A DNA stretch of 64,000 nucleotides from Ga0077555 sp046154645 (GTDB lineage: Bacteria; Pseudomonadota; Alphaproteobacteria; Rhizobiales; Hyphomicrobiaceae): the NCBI GenBank assembly GCA_046154645.1, contig JBJXDZ010000134.1:1-64000 (forward strand), given 5' to 3'. This document shows, one piece after another, positions 18,591 through 28,200 of this stretch (positions are counted from its first letter, which is position 1; the number at the start of each line of letters is the position of its first letter). Made by a program: the position numbers and the translations under genes. Under the pieces are notes generated by a model, which saw only the letters and a list, made by a program, of their open reading frames with translations, was not told the origin of the DNA and searched no databases.

Positions 18591-20441
18591 TCAACCTGCT
18601 GCAACAAGACGGGTTTCAACGGGCACCGCGTCGAGACGACAGCGCGCAACGAGGGCATCGACATCGACAATCAGGGCGACCCGCCCGTTGCCAAGGATGG
18701 TCGCGGCGGCAATACCATCCACGTGACCGTAGTTGGCCTCGAGGCTCTTGATGACGACCTGTCGCTGGTCCTCGATCCGGTCAACCAGCAGGGCATGCCG
18801 GGCGCCACCTTGCGTTTCGACGAGGACGGCGACGCTGTGCAATGGATCCGTCGGTTCGTCATTGACCCCGAGTTCCCGGCCAACGTCGATCAAGGGAACA
18901 AAGGCGTCGCGGATGGCCATCACGCTGGCGCCAGCACCGAGGGCGTGGACATTTGTCGCCTTCGGCTTCAGCGTTTCGACGATGGCTGTGAGGGGCACGA
19001 CGAGGGTTTGTCCATTGACCGATACGACCATGCCGTCGAGCACGGCCAGCGTCAGTGGCAGGCTCATGCTGAAGGTCGAGCCCAATCCGGGGCGCGACGT
19101 AATGGAGATGCGCCCACCGAGGGCCTGGATGGAGCGCTTCACCACATCCATGCCGACGCCGCGTCCCGAAATGTTCGACACCGTCGATGCTGTGGAGAAT
19201 CCCGGCAGGAACAGCAGGTTGTCGATCTCGTTGTCGGTCAGCTGCGCATCGGCGGGGATCAGGCCCTTTTGGACGGCCGTCTCTCGCACCCGAGGCCGAT
19301 TGATCCCGGCGCCATCATCTGTCACCTCGATGAGGATGCGCCCCGAACGATGCGCCGCCGACAATCGAACGACGCCCTCTGCTGGTTTTCCGGCGGCACG
19401 GCGTTGCTCGGCGCTTTCGAGCCCATGATCAACGGCATTGCGGATCATGTGGGTGAGCGGATCGGCAAGGCGCTCGATCACCGTCTTGTCGACCTCGGTG
19501 CTTTCGCCATCCGTCTTGAGACGGACCGACTTCCCCGTCGCGTCCGCGACCTCGCGAACAATCCGCGACATTCGCTGAAACAATGGCCGCACCGGTTGCG
19601 CGCGAATGGCCATGACGCTTTCCTGGATTTCGCGCGTCAGCTGTTCCAACTCGTCGAGGGCGATGACGACCGCCGATGATCCCGTCAAATCCGCCTCGAT
19701 CACGCGCTGTGACAGCATGGCCCGATTGATGACCAGTTCGCCGACGAGATTGATGAGGCGGTCGACCCGATCGAGATCCACGCGGATGGTCGCTTGGACA
19801 GGCTCGGCCTCTGCCTTGGCAGGCTCGGCGCTCGCCAAAGCAGGCAGCGCCGCTCGGGCCATATGCGGATCGCTGTCGCGTTTCGGCGGTTCGCAGGCAA
19901 CAGCGGGTAGACCTTGAGCTCCGGTCAACCCGGTCGAGGCTGCTGGCTCGGCGGCCATGTCCGCCTGCACTTTGCGGATGAGGTCTGCAATCGCGGCATC
20001 CGACGCTGCAACTGGCGTTTCGCAGCGAATGTCGAGATCGCAGTCGCCATCGACAAAGTCGAAGACCTCGCGCACAGCCGCTTCGCCATGACTGGTGTCA
20101 AGCTCAATCGTCCAACGGAGATAAGCGCCTGTCGCGTCGAGTGTGTCCAGCAGTGGCACAGCGCTGCAGTCGCAACGGACGGTCGCGTCGCCCAGTCGGC
20201 TGAGCTCACGCAGAACCAGCAGGCTCTCGTTGGCATTGCTGTAGAGCGCGGGCCTGGGTTCGAAGGAGATCAGGTACTTCTGTTGCACCGCTGTGGAACC
20301 ACCGTGCGGCGCATCAAGCGCTGGAACATCGACGAGCACGGGCTGGAACTCGAAATCGGCCATACCATGCTCATGGGTGGAAGCTGGCGGCAGGGCGCTA
20401 AGTGGTGCTTCGCGCAAGGCTTCCAATTCGTCGCCGATCAA
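18591..20441 (-). CDS. cheA: CheA kinase body (P2-P5), separated from Hpt by a TGA
   Basis: This segment carries the CheA regions after the Hpt domain: a P2-like CheY-binding domain (about residues 27-150), dimerisation P3 (RVDRLINLVGELVINRAML), ATPase P4 (N box MIRNAVDHGLES, DDGAGINR, F box LPGFSTA, SGRGVGMDVVK) and a C-terminal CheW-like P5. In this frame the codon just before it is a TGA (20442-20444), and upstream of that the same frame encodes the Hpt domain. Translation could restart at TTG 20441 or ATG 20363, or the TGA could be read through. Kinase motifs are intact, so the product could act with a separate Hpt protein, as in the split CheA3/CheA4 pair of Rhodobacter. Confidence 0.92.
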   Translation of the reverse strand: MIGDELEALREAPLSALPPASTHEHGMADFEFQPVLVDVPALDAPHGGSTAVQQKYLISFEPRPALYSNANESLLVLRELSRLGDATVRCDCSAVPLLDTLDATGAYLRWTIELDTSHGEAAVREVFDFVDGDCDLDIRCETPVAASDAAIADLIRKVQADMAAEPAASTGLTGAQGLPAVACEPPKRDSDPHMARAALPALASAEPAKAEAEPVQATIRVDLDRVDRLINLVGELVINRAMLSQRVIEADLTGSSAVVIALDELEQLTREIQESVMAIRAQPVRPLFQRMSRIVREVADATGKSVRLKTDGESTEVDKTVIERLADPLTHMIRNAVDHGLESAEQRRAAGKPAEGVVRLSAAHRSGRILIEVTDDGAGINRPRVRETAVQKGLIPADAQLTDNEIDNLLFLPGFSTASTVSNISGRGVGMDVVKRSIQALGGRISITSRPGLGSTFSMSLPLTLAVLDGMVVSVNGQTLVVPLTAIVETLKPKATNVHALGAGASVMAIRDAFVPLIDVGRELGVNDEPTDPLHSVAVLVETQGGARHALLVDRIEDQRQVVIKSLEANYGHVDGIAAATILGNGRVALIVDVDALVARCRLDAVPVETRLVAAG

Positions 20442-20798
20442 TCACCACGTCGCCTCTTCCACCACTCGACCGTCCCGCGCCGCCTGCACCAGATCGGCCA
20501 GTACGTCTGAAGCTCGCAGCATGAGCTTCAGGACCTCGGCCGACGGGTGCAGCCGACCGGCGCGAACCAGATCGAGTGCAGTCTCGAAGACGTGAGCGAA
20601 TTGGACGAGGTGAGTGAGCTTGAACGCGCCCGCGCCACCCTTGATCGAGTGCACGGCTCGGAAGACGGCGTTGACCGTCTCTTTGACGGCGTTGCCCTCT
20701 TCCATCGCGAGTAGGCCCACTTCCAGCTCGGCGAGTTGTTCCTCGCACTCCTGGAAGAAGGTCTGTTTGATGGCCGCCATCGGATCCACGGACGTCAT
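20442..20798 (-). CDS. cheA: Hpt (P1) part of CheA, ending at an in-frame TGA
   Basis: The 118 residues form a histidine phosphotransfer domain: TFFQECEEQLAELEVGLLAME, the phospho-accepting His50 in FRAVHSIKGGAGAF, and a final helix ending VVEEATW. The next codon is TGA, and the same frame continues LIGDELEAL, the usual CheA linker. Read through, the protein would be about 735 residues, normal for CheA. Either this is a natural split or a nonsense change or sequencing error has cut the gene. The ATG at 20798 follows an AGGA-type site after cheY. Confidence 0.85.
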   Translation of the reverse strand: MTSVDPMAAIKQTFFQECEEQLAELEVGLLAMEEGNAVKETVNAVFRAVHSIKGGAGAFKLTHLVQFAHVFETALDLVRAGRLHPSAEVLKLMLRASDVLADLVQAARDGRVVEEATW

Positions 20799-20812
20799 TT
20801 CCTCTCGCAGGA

Positions 20813-21178
20813 TTAAGCGCTGACGCGACGGACGGCAGCGACGAGCTTCGATGGGTCGAACGGCTTGACGATCCATCCTGTCGCCCCGGCCTGGCGCGCA
20901 CGGTTCTTCTTCTCCGCGTCGCTTTCGGTGGTCAGCACGAGAATGGGTACGGCGCGGAATCGCCAGTTTCTGCGCACGTCCTCGATGAAACCGAAGCCAT
21001 CCAGCCGCGGCATGTTGATGTCGGTGATGATGACATCGGGCGCTGCTTCACTCAGTACTTCGAGCCCATGCATTCCGTCGGAGGCCTGCACGACGCGATA
21101 GCCGGCATCGACGAGCGCGAGCTTCAGCATGTCACGCATGGTGCGCGAATCATCCACCGTGAGAACTGTCTTGCTCAT
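20813..21178 (-). CDS. cheY: CheY response regulator (first copy)
   Basis: A 121-residue receiver domain with Asp9-Asp10, phospho-Asp53 (ITDINMP), Thr83-Thr84 and Lys105 (IVKPFD). Position next to cheA, after the STAS-like gene, matches cheY1 of S. meliloti. There this copy acts as a phosphate sink assisted by CheS. It overlaps the upstream STAS-like gene by 4 bases and ends 14 bases before the Hpt start. Confidence 0.94.
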   Translation of the reverse strand: MSKTVLTVDDSRTMRDMLKLALVDAGYRVVQASDGMHGLEVLSEAAPDVIITDINMPRLDGFGFIEDVRRNWRFRAVPILVLTTESDAEKKNRARQAGATGWIVKPFDPSKLVAAVRRVSA

Positions 21179-21474
21179 TGGGGCATGTCCTTCATCGTCA
21201 GCTCTGACGGGGCAATGCCCAGGAGCTGCAGGGATTCGATCATTGCGGGCGATGGAGCCGTGATTTCAAACGCAACATTGTCTGCTTTCCACGTGCCAAC
21301 TGCTGACAGGAGGACTTGGATGCACTGCGCACCGACGCTGCGAACATGACGCGCCTCGACGACAAGTGGCGAGCCACGCAGCGCACGAAGGGACTGTGCC
21401 AGCGGCGCCGCCGCGTTGAGATTGAGGCTTTCGGGCAGCTTCAGCCGTTTCGGTTTCGGTTTTTTGGGCTTCAT
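21175..21474 (-). CDS. STAS-like chemotaxis protein, CheS-like
   Basis: A 99-residue protein with a very basic N-terminus (KPKKPKPKRLKLP) and a STAS/anti-sigma-antagonist-like fold (LVVEARHVRSVGAQCIQVLLSA...FEITAPSPAMIESLQLLGI). The gene between receptor and cheY1 in rhizobial operons is cheS, whose product binds CheA and speeds CheY1 dephosphorylation in S. meliloti. Position, size and fold agree; direct identity was not tested. It starts one base after the receptor stop. Confidence 0.7.
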   Translation of the reverse strand: MKPKKPKPKRLKLPESLNLNAAAPLAQSLRALRGSPLVVEARHVRSVGAQCIQVLLSAVGTWKADNVAFEITAPSPAMIESLQLLGIAPSELTMKDMPQ

Positions 21475-21475
21475 C

Positions 21476-23485
21476 TCAGAACTCCTCCCAACCTTCATTG
21501 GAAGTGCCGGCGGCCGCCGCGTGACGGACGCTGCCAGGGCCGCCGGCTGCCACAGCTTTGCCCATCGAGCGGGGGGCCAGCTTGGCCACCTTGCGCGGAT
21601 CACGGCTGGCCGCGGGTTCGGTTCTGCCGGCTGACGCCGAGGCGAAGACGTGCGGGACGACCTTTTTCAGCTCGTTGCGAATGGGGTCGGCAGCATGGGC
21701 TGCGCCAGTCTGAAAGCGACCGACGAGGCGCACCAACTCGTCACTCTGCTCGGCAAGCGTGCGTGTGGCGGCCGTCGCCTCCTCCACCATCGCCGCATTC
21801 TGCTGGGTCACCTGATCCATCTGGTTGACCGCGACGTTGACCTGCTGCAGTCCGGTCGCCTGCTCCTGGGCGCTCGCGGCGATCTCCGACACGACGGTGT
21901 TGATCTCGGCCACACCCACCACGATGCGTTCCAATGCGGTGCCAGTTTGGGCCACGAGCTGAACACCCTGGTCCACCTGCGCTGTCGATGTGGATATCAG
22001 GCCCTTGATCTGCTTGGCGGCGTCAGCGGAGCGTTGCGCCAGGGCGCGCACTTCAGAGGCCACGACAGCGAAGCCGCGCCCCGCGTCCCCCGCGCGGGCG
22101 GCCTCGACGCCCGCATTCAATGCGAGCAGGTTGGTCTGGAAGGCGATTTCGTCGATGACGCCGATGATCTGACTGATCTCTTTCGACGACTTTTCGATGC
22201 CACTCATGGCCTCGATCGCCTTGCGTACGACATCGCCACTCTTTTCGGCCTCGAGCTTGGCTGTCGAGACGACCTGGCGGGCGTGGTTTGCGCCTTCGGC
22301 AGTCTTCTTGACAGTTGCGGTGATCTCTTCGACGGCTGCTGCCGTCTCCTCGAGGCTTGCGGCTTGATTCTCCGTTCTGCGCGCCAGATCGTCGGACGCC
22401 TGGGCGATTTCTCTGGTCCCCGACTTGATCGCGTCCGTACCAGACGTTACGGCGGACATGGTCGCCAGCAACCGCTCCACGGTGTTGTTGAAATCATCCT
22501 TGAGTGTCTGATACTCGGCGGCGATCTCGGTCTCGATCCGCCGGGTGAGGTCACCTTCAGACAGGCTGCCAAGTGCCTCGCCGACGACCCGGACAGCCTG
22601 CGCCTGTTGATCGGCGATGATCCGGCGCTCTTCCTCGACCTGGCGACGTTGCATCACCGCATCCGTTTCGAGCTTTTGCCGATCGACGGCGGCGTTACGA
22701 AAGACAACCAGCGCATCGGCGATTTGGCCGACCTCGTTCTGCTGGCCCTCGAAGGGAATTGGGGGCGCAAGATCGCCGCTGGCGAGGCTCCGTGTGCGAA
22801 GAGAGATGCTGCGCAGCGGACTGGAGACCAGTGACCGCATTGCCCACACGATCAATGCCGAGAGTGCAAAGACGACCGCCGTGACGATTAGCTCCGCCAT
22901 GCGCCACCAACGATCGCTGACGGCCGTCGCTGTCTCGATCTGCTTGAGATGTTCGCTGGCGCGAGAGATCAGTTTGATCACGATCTCGCGATGTTTGACA
23001 AAAATGTCACCGACCTGCGTCAGGGATTGCCCGGCAACGGCGCGGTCGCCACGTTCGATGGCCGGAAGAAAGGTCTTGTTGATCTCATCCCAGAACTTCT
23101 GCGTCTCGATGTTGGAGACTTCCACCAGGTCGGATTTGATGGATGTTGGCAACGTGGAGCGTGCCCACTTCTTTATCTGCTCGTCGTAGTCGCTCTTCAT
23201 TTTGGTGAGCCGCTGCCGGCTTCGGACCAATTCGCTTGGGTTATCCGCGAGAACGTGCGTTTCGAGGTAGGCTTCGACGAGGTAGAGCGGCGGCGGCAGC
23301 AGATCAGCAACGAGATCCTTGCCATCAATGATCTGATTATAGAAAACGCCCTGGATCTCCAGCTCTCGCGATTTATATTCAGCGATCCCGGTTTTTGCGA
23401 TCAGACTGATGAACAGTGTCACGGCGAGTGTGATCACGACCCTGGTAATCGACAGATTGCGAATGAATTTGAAGGAAGCCGGCAT
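21476..23485 (-). CDS. Methyl-accepting chemotaxis protein
   Basis: A 669-residue transmembrane chemoreceptor, the first gene of the operon. TM1 is at about 12-32, followed by a four-helix-bundle-type periplasmic region to about 190 and TM2 (IVTAVVFALSALIVWAM, about 198-215). HAMP segments follow, then the cytoplasmic signalling hairpin with tip EIAFQTNLLALNAGVEAARAG. It ends in GWEEF, a CheR/CheB tethering pentapeptide. The ligand cannot be told. The ATG at 23485 gives a short basic leader before TM1. Confidence 0.94.
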   Translation of the reverse strand: MPASFKFIRNLSITRVVITLAVTLFISLIAKTGIAEYKSRELEIQGVFYNQIIDGKDLVADLLPPPLYLVEAYLETHVLADNPSELVRSRQRLTKMKSDYDEQIKKWARSTLPTSIKSDLVEVSNIETQKFWDEINKTFLPAIERGDRAVAGQSLTQVGDIFVKHREIVIKLISRASEHLKQIETATAVSDRWWRMAELIVTAVVFALSALIVWAMRSLVSSPLRSISLRTRSLASGDLAPPIPFEGQQNEVGQIADALVVFRNAAVDRQKLETDAVMQRRQVEEERRIIADQQAQAVRVVGEALGSLSEGDLTRRIETEIAAEYQTLKDDFNNTVERLLATMSAVTSGTDAIKSGTREIAQASDDLARRTENQAASLEETAAAVEEITATVKKTAEGANHARQVVSTAKLEAEKSGDVVRKAIEAMSGIEKSSKEISQIIGVIDEIAFQTNLLALNAGVEAARAGDAGRGFAVVASEVRALAQRSADAAKQIKGLISTSTAQVDQGVQLVAQTGTALERIVVGVAEINTVVSEIAASAQEQATGLQQVNVAVNQMDQVTQQNAAMVEEATAATRTLAEQSDELVRLVGRFQTGAAHAADPIRNELKKVVPHVFASASAGRTEPAASRDPRKVAKLAPRSMGKAVAAGGPGSVRHAAAAGTSNEGWEEF

Positions 23486-23873
23486 CGAGTGCGTCTCCGA
23501 ACGTTGCCCAAGGTTCAACCCCTGACGTCACGGCGCACAGGTTCCGGCAGGAAACGAGCACACGTTCCCTCGGACGCGGAGCGGCCATGGTCGGGAGTGA
23601 ATCGATTTGTTTTGCGGGAGGTCGGGGTGCAACCGACGCGGTAGCGCGGCTTCATGCCTTCGGATCTGCGCGATCCAAGCTATCGTCCAGCGCAACCTAG
23701 CGACCAAAGCTATTGTTTTGGTTAACAGAAAGTCGCGAAATTGCAGGCAATGCTCGAACTTGAGACGCGATATGCGCGCGTGGGGATGCGGGGCTACCAG
23801 CTGCTGCAACGAGAGTGGCGATGCTCTCGGTGAGGCCGTTGGTGATGCGCATGATAGCGATGGCAGCGCCAGC
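23486..23873. other. Region upstream of the chemotaxis operon
   Basis: This 388-base gap separates the receptor gene from the DadA-like gene upstream of it. It must contain the operon promoter. An AT-richer patch near 23703-23745 is the likeliest place, but I could not assign -35/-10 boxes. No gene is seen. Confidence 0.4.
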
Positions 23874-25118
23874 TCAGAAGCGATCTGTCCGATAGGGCGC
23901 GGGATCGACCAGGGGTACTTCGCCGGTCATCATCTCGGCGAGCAGGCGGCCGGAAACAGGACCGAGCGTAAAGCCCAGATGGTGGTGGCCAAAGTCAAGC
24001 CACAGTCCTTTTTTTCCGGGCACTGGGCCGATGGCGGGAAGCATGTCGGGGAGACAGGGGCGGCGGCCAAGCCAGGGTTGCGCGTCGATGCGGGCGCCGA
24101 GCGGGAAGATGTCCCGGACTTTCGGCTCCACACGGTCGAGCTGCACAGGCGTCGGCGGTGCGTCCCGGTTGGCGAACTCGGCGCCGGTGGTCAGCCGGAT
24201 GCCCTGCATCATCGGTGTGATGCAATAGCCGTAATCGCTGTCGATAACAGGGCGGCCGAGGGTGGCATTGCCCTCGGTGCGGTAGTGCATATGATAGCCA
24301 CGCTTCCAGCCGAGCGGGATGCGCAGCCCCAATGGTCGCGTAATGTCGTCCGACCAGGGGCCGAGGGCGACGACGGCTTGCGGCGCCTCCGCCCAACCGG
24401 TGCGGGTGGCGACGCGCCAGTGGCCCTCGGACGTCTGTTGGAGCGTGCGCGCCTCGCCCTCGATCAGGCGCCCGCCAAGCTTGGTGAAGAGTTCCGCGTA
24501 AGCGCGGCCGACGGCACCGGGATCAGCGACGGAGACCGGGTCTGTCATATGGACGCCACCGGCGAAGCCGTTCTTGAGATGCGGTTCCAGTTCGGCGATG
24601 GCCTTCGCGTCCAGGCTTACGGCAGTGATGCCATACTCGCGGCGGATGGCTTCGTCCTCGGCGCGGCCGGCGTCGAGCTTGGCCTGCGAACGGGAGGCTC
24701 GGATGTAGCCGGTGCGCCGGATCATGCCCGTGATGCCGGCCGCCTGCATCAGCGCTTCGTGCTCACTCAAGCAATGCTCGACCAGCTTGGCCAGCGCCTT
24801 GGTGCTTTGTGCTTTGCCGGCAGGCGTGGAGGCGGCCCAATACTTGAACAGGTAGGGGGCAATGCGGGGCAGCGCCGAGAGGTGATAGTGAGAATCGGTG
24901 CCACGGTTCAGCGCATGCTGGAGGATCATCTTCCATTCGCGCGGAAACATGTACGGCACCACGCCCTCGCGCTGGATCAGCCCGGCGTTGCCATAAGACG
25001 TTTCCTCGGCCGGCCCTCGCCGGTCGACAAGGGCGACCGAGCGGCCGCGCTTCTGCAGATGAATGGCGGCAGAGATGCCGACCATGCCGGCGCCGAGAAC
25101 AAGACAGTCGGTTTTCAT
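23874..25118 (-). CDS. FAD-dependent D-amino-acid dehydrogenase-like oxidase (DadA family)
   Basis: The 414-residue protein opens with the dinucleotide-binding motif LGAGMVGISAAIHLQKRG and has SYGNAGLI, typical of DadA/glycine oxidase-like DAO proteins. A second FAD contact is at GHHHLGFTLGPVSGRLLAEMM near the C-terminus. These enzymes deaminate D-amino acids or oxidise related secondary amines, feeding electrons to quinone. DadX-like racemase genes are absent nearby, so the substrate is open. Confidence 0.87.
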   Translation of the reverse strand: MKTDCLVLGAGMVGISAAIHLQKRGRSVALVDRRGPAEETSYGNAGLIQREGVVPYMFPREWKMILQHALNRGTDSHYHLSALPRIAPYLFKYWAASTPAGKAQSTKALAKLVEHCLSEHEALMQAAGITGMIRRTGYIRASRSQAKLDAGRAEDEAIRREYGITAVSLDAKAIAELEPHLKNGFAGGVHMTDPVSVADPGAVGRAYAELFTKLGGRLIEGEARTLQQTSEGHWRVATRTGWAEAPQAVVALGPWSDDITRPLGLRIPLGWKRGYHMHYRTEGNATLGRPVIDSDYGYCITPMMQGIRLTTGAEFANRDAPPTPVQLDRVEPKVRDIFPLGARIDAQPWLGRRPCLPDMLPAIGPVPGKKGLWLDFGHHHLGFTLGPVSGRLLAEMMTGEVPLVDPAPYRTDRF

Positions 25119-25293
25119 GATGGCGATCTGAGATGGCGAGCGTGAGTGTGAGACGTGTGGTGGGATGGCTGGGTCGGCATTTATGTTCGTGGCCTACATA
25201 TGGTCGTTTGCGGGCAGCCGCACCAGCCCCAAGATTGCCCAAAGCGTGGTTAAGGCCTGGAGCGGCCGGGTCCGGGGCAGGTCATCGCCCTCA

Positions 25294-28200
25294 CTATTCG
25301 GCGGCCGCGCGGCGTACCGCGTATTGTGAGAGCAGCGCACGCAGCATGGCGGCCTTGAGAGGCTTGCGCAACTGAGCGAGGCCGGCATCGCGGATCGCGC
25401 GCTGCACTTCGGCAGTATGGTCGGCAGTGATGATGACGGCCGGAATGGCGGCGCCGTATGCTTGGCGAAGGGTGGTGACGGCGGCAAGGCCTGTGGTGCC
25501 GTCGAGGTGATAGTCGGCCAGAATGACATCCGGGATCTGGTGCCCGAGGTTGGGCGCGCGCAGCGCCTCGCCGGCCGAGGCGGCAAGGCTGGTGCTGACG
25601 CCCCAGCCCGCCAGCAGCGTCGCCATGCCGGCCAGCACCTGCGGTTCATTGTCGATACACAGGACCTGCAAGCCACCGAGGTCGGCCGCGAGGGGCAACG
25701 GCGGCTCCTGACGCTTGCGCAGCACGCCGGGCACCGATGCAGGGAGCCGGATGCCGAAGGTGGTGCCGCGACCCGGTGTCGAGCGCAGCAGGATGGGCGC
25801 ATCGAGCACTCGGCAGATGCGCTCGACGATCGACAGGCCAAGGCCCAGTCCCTGCACCTCGGCGGCCGTTTCCTCGAGGCGCTGGAACTCCTTGAAGATG
25901 ATCGCCTGCTTGCGATTCGGGATGCCGGGCCCGGTGTCGAGAACGAGGATGTCGAGATGGCCGGCGGCGCGACGGCAGCCGACCAGGACACGGCCCTGGC
26001 GGGTGTATTTCAAGGCATTCGAAATCAGGTTCTGCAGCACGCGGCGCAGCAGGCGGCGGTCGGCCAGCACCCATGTCTCCGTTGGCACGAAACGCAGCTC
26101 CAGACCTTTCTCGCGTGCCATCGGCGTGAATTCGATGCGCATTTCCTCCAGTGTCTCGGCCAGGGAGACAGGGCCGATCTCGGGCTTCAGCTGGCCGGCA
26201 TCCAGGCGCGAGATGTCAAGCAGGGCACCGATGATTTCCTCGACCGCCTCCAGGGACGCATCGACATTGCGCGCAAGCTGGCCTTCGGTCCCATGGGGTT
26301 GGCGCTCGGCCAGACTCGACGCGTAGAGCCGCGCAGCATTGAGCGGTTGGAGGATGTCGTGGCTGGCGGCGGCCAGAAACCGCGTTTTGTCCTGGCTTGC
26401 CTCATCGGCCTTGGCCTTGGCGGCTTTCAGCGCCTGGTTGACATCGAGGAGTTCGGCGGTGCGCTCCGCGACTCGCCGTTCAAGGGTTTCATTGGCGCGC
26501 TCCAAGGCCCGCGCCGCCGCCATGCGCTCGGTGATGTCGGAGTAGGTTGTCACGATGCCGCCTTGCGGCATGGGCGCAGTCCGAATCTCGACGATGCGTC
26601 CGCTGGCATCGTGATGCACTCGGAACGTTTCGCGGGTCACGGCGAGCTTGGTCAGGTAGTCGGCGACCGACGCGTCGACCGGGCCGGGACCGAAATCGCC
26701 GCGTTCGGCGCACACACGCAGAATGCGTTCCAGCGGCATGCCGACCCGGCCGAGATCCGGGGGCAAATCGAGCAGCTCGCGGAAGCGCCGGTTCCAGCAG
26801 ATCAGCTGCATGTCCTTGTCGAACACGGTCAAGCCATGGCGCACCTGGTCGAGGGCGGACTGGAGGAGGTCGCGGCTGTGTTGGATCGCCTCGGTCGCAT
26901 CGTCCAGCAGCTTCATGGCCGACTGGTTGGAGACGTTGCCACGGGTGAGCAGCAGCGTCATGACGAGGCGGGCCGAGGCGGCACCGATGGCGCTGGTGAG
27001 CAGATGCTCCGTAAAGCGCAGGGTCGAGAGATCGGCTTCCTGATCCTGCGACAGCTTGATGGCGCGGCTGCGCGCATATTCGATAAACGAGCGTTCGGCA
27101 CGTTCGTGGCCGAGATAGCGGCCGGCGGCCTGCTGCAGATCGCCGACGGTGGTCTGCGTGCGCCACAGGCGGAACGCCGGCGTCGGCGAGGGGCGCGGAT
27201 TGTCGTCGAGCACGAAGATGTGCGCCTGCAAGCGCTCGATCGGCTCCGGCTGGCGCAGCAGAGACACCAAGGCATAGGTCACGGTGTTGGCCAGCAGGCT
27301 CCAGAGCACACCGTGGGTCAGCGGCTCGAAATGGAGATAGAGCAGCGCCTGCGGCTTGAGCAGGCCGATGCCGAACGGGCCGTCGTCGATGATGCTCATG
27401 GGCAGCCAGCCGGCCTTGCCGATCCACGGCACCAGCAGCGTGTAGGACCAGAAGGCGAAGCCGACGATGATGCCGGCAATGGCGCCACGAGCAGTGGCGC
27501 GACGCCAGAACAAGCCGCCGAAGAAGGCTGGTGCCAACTGCGCGATGGCGGCAAAGGCAACGAGGCCGATGGCGGCGAGCCCGTGCACCTGACCGAGGGC
27601 GCGATAGACCAGATAGCCGAGCAGCAGGATGGCGAAAATGGCCACGCGGCGCACACCCAGCAGCAGTTGCGCCATGTCCTCGTCCGGCGCTTTGGTCACG
27701 ATCTGGCGGCGCACCAGCCAGGGCACGGCGAAGCTGTTGCAGATCATGATGGCGAGCGCCACCGACTCGACGATGACCATAGCGGTTGCCGCCGACAGGC
27801 CGCCGAGGAAGGCGATCACCGCGATGGTGCTCGATCCCGCCTGCAGCGGCAGGCCGAGCACGAACATGTCGGCACCACCCACCGTTGGCGGCAGCAGCAG
27901 CAGGCCCGCCAAGGCAATCGGCACGACAAAGATGTTGATCAGCAGCAGATAGAGCGGGAAGGCCCACGCCGCCCGCCGGAGCTCGTGCTCGGACTTGTTC
28001 TCGACCACCGTGACGTGGAACTGACGCGGCAGCAGCAGGATGCAGACGGCACTGAGGAGCGTCGTGGTGAGCCAGACGCCACCATTGAGGCCGCGGCCGA
28101 AGACCTCCTGCAGTTGCGGGCTGTTCATGGTCGTTGCGATGAAGCTGTCGAGGCCGCCGAAGAGACCGAACACGACATAGGCGCCGACGGTCAGGAAGGC

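Noticed and set aside
17222..18670. A 482-residue CheR with a long N-terminus
   Set aside because: The extra part lies opposite and over cheW; the ATG at 18121 overlaps the cheW stop by 4 bases, as elsewhere in the operon.
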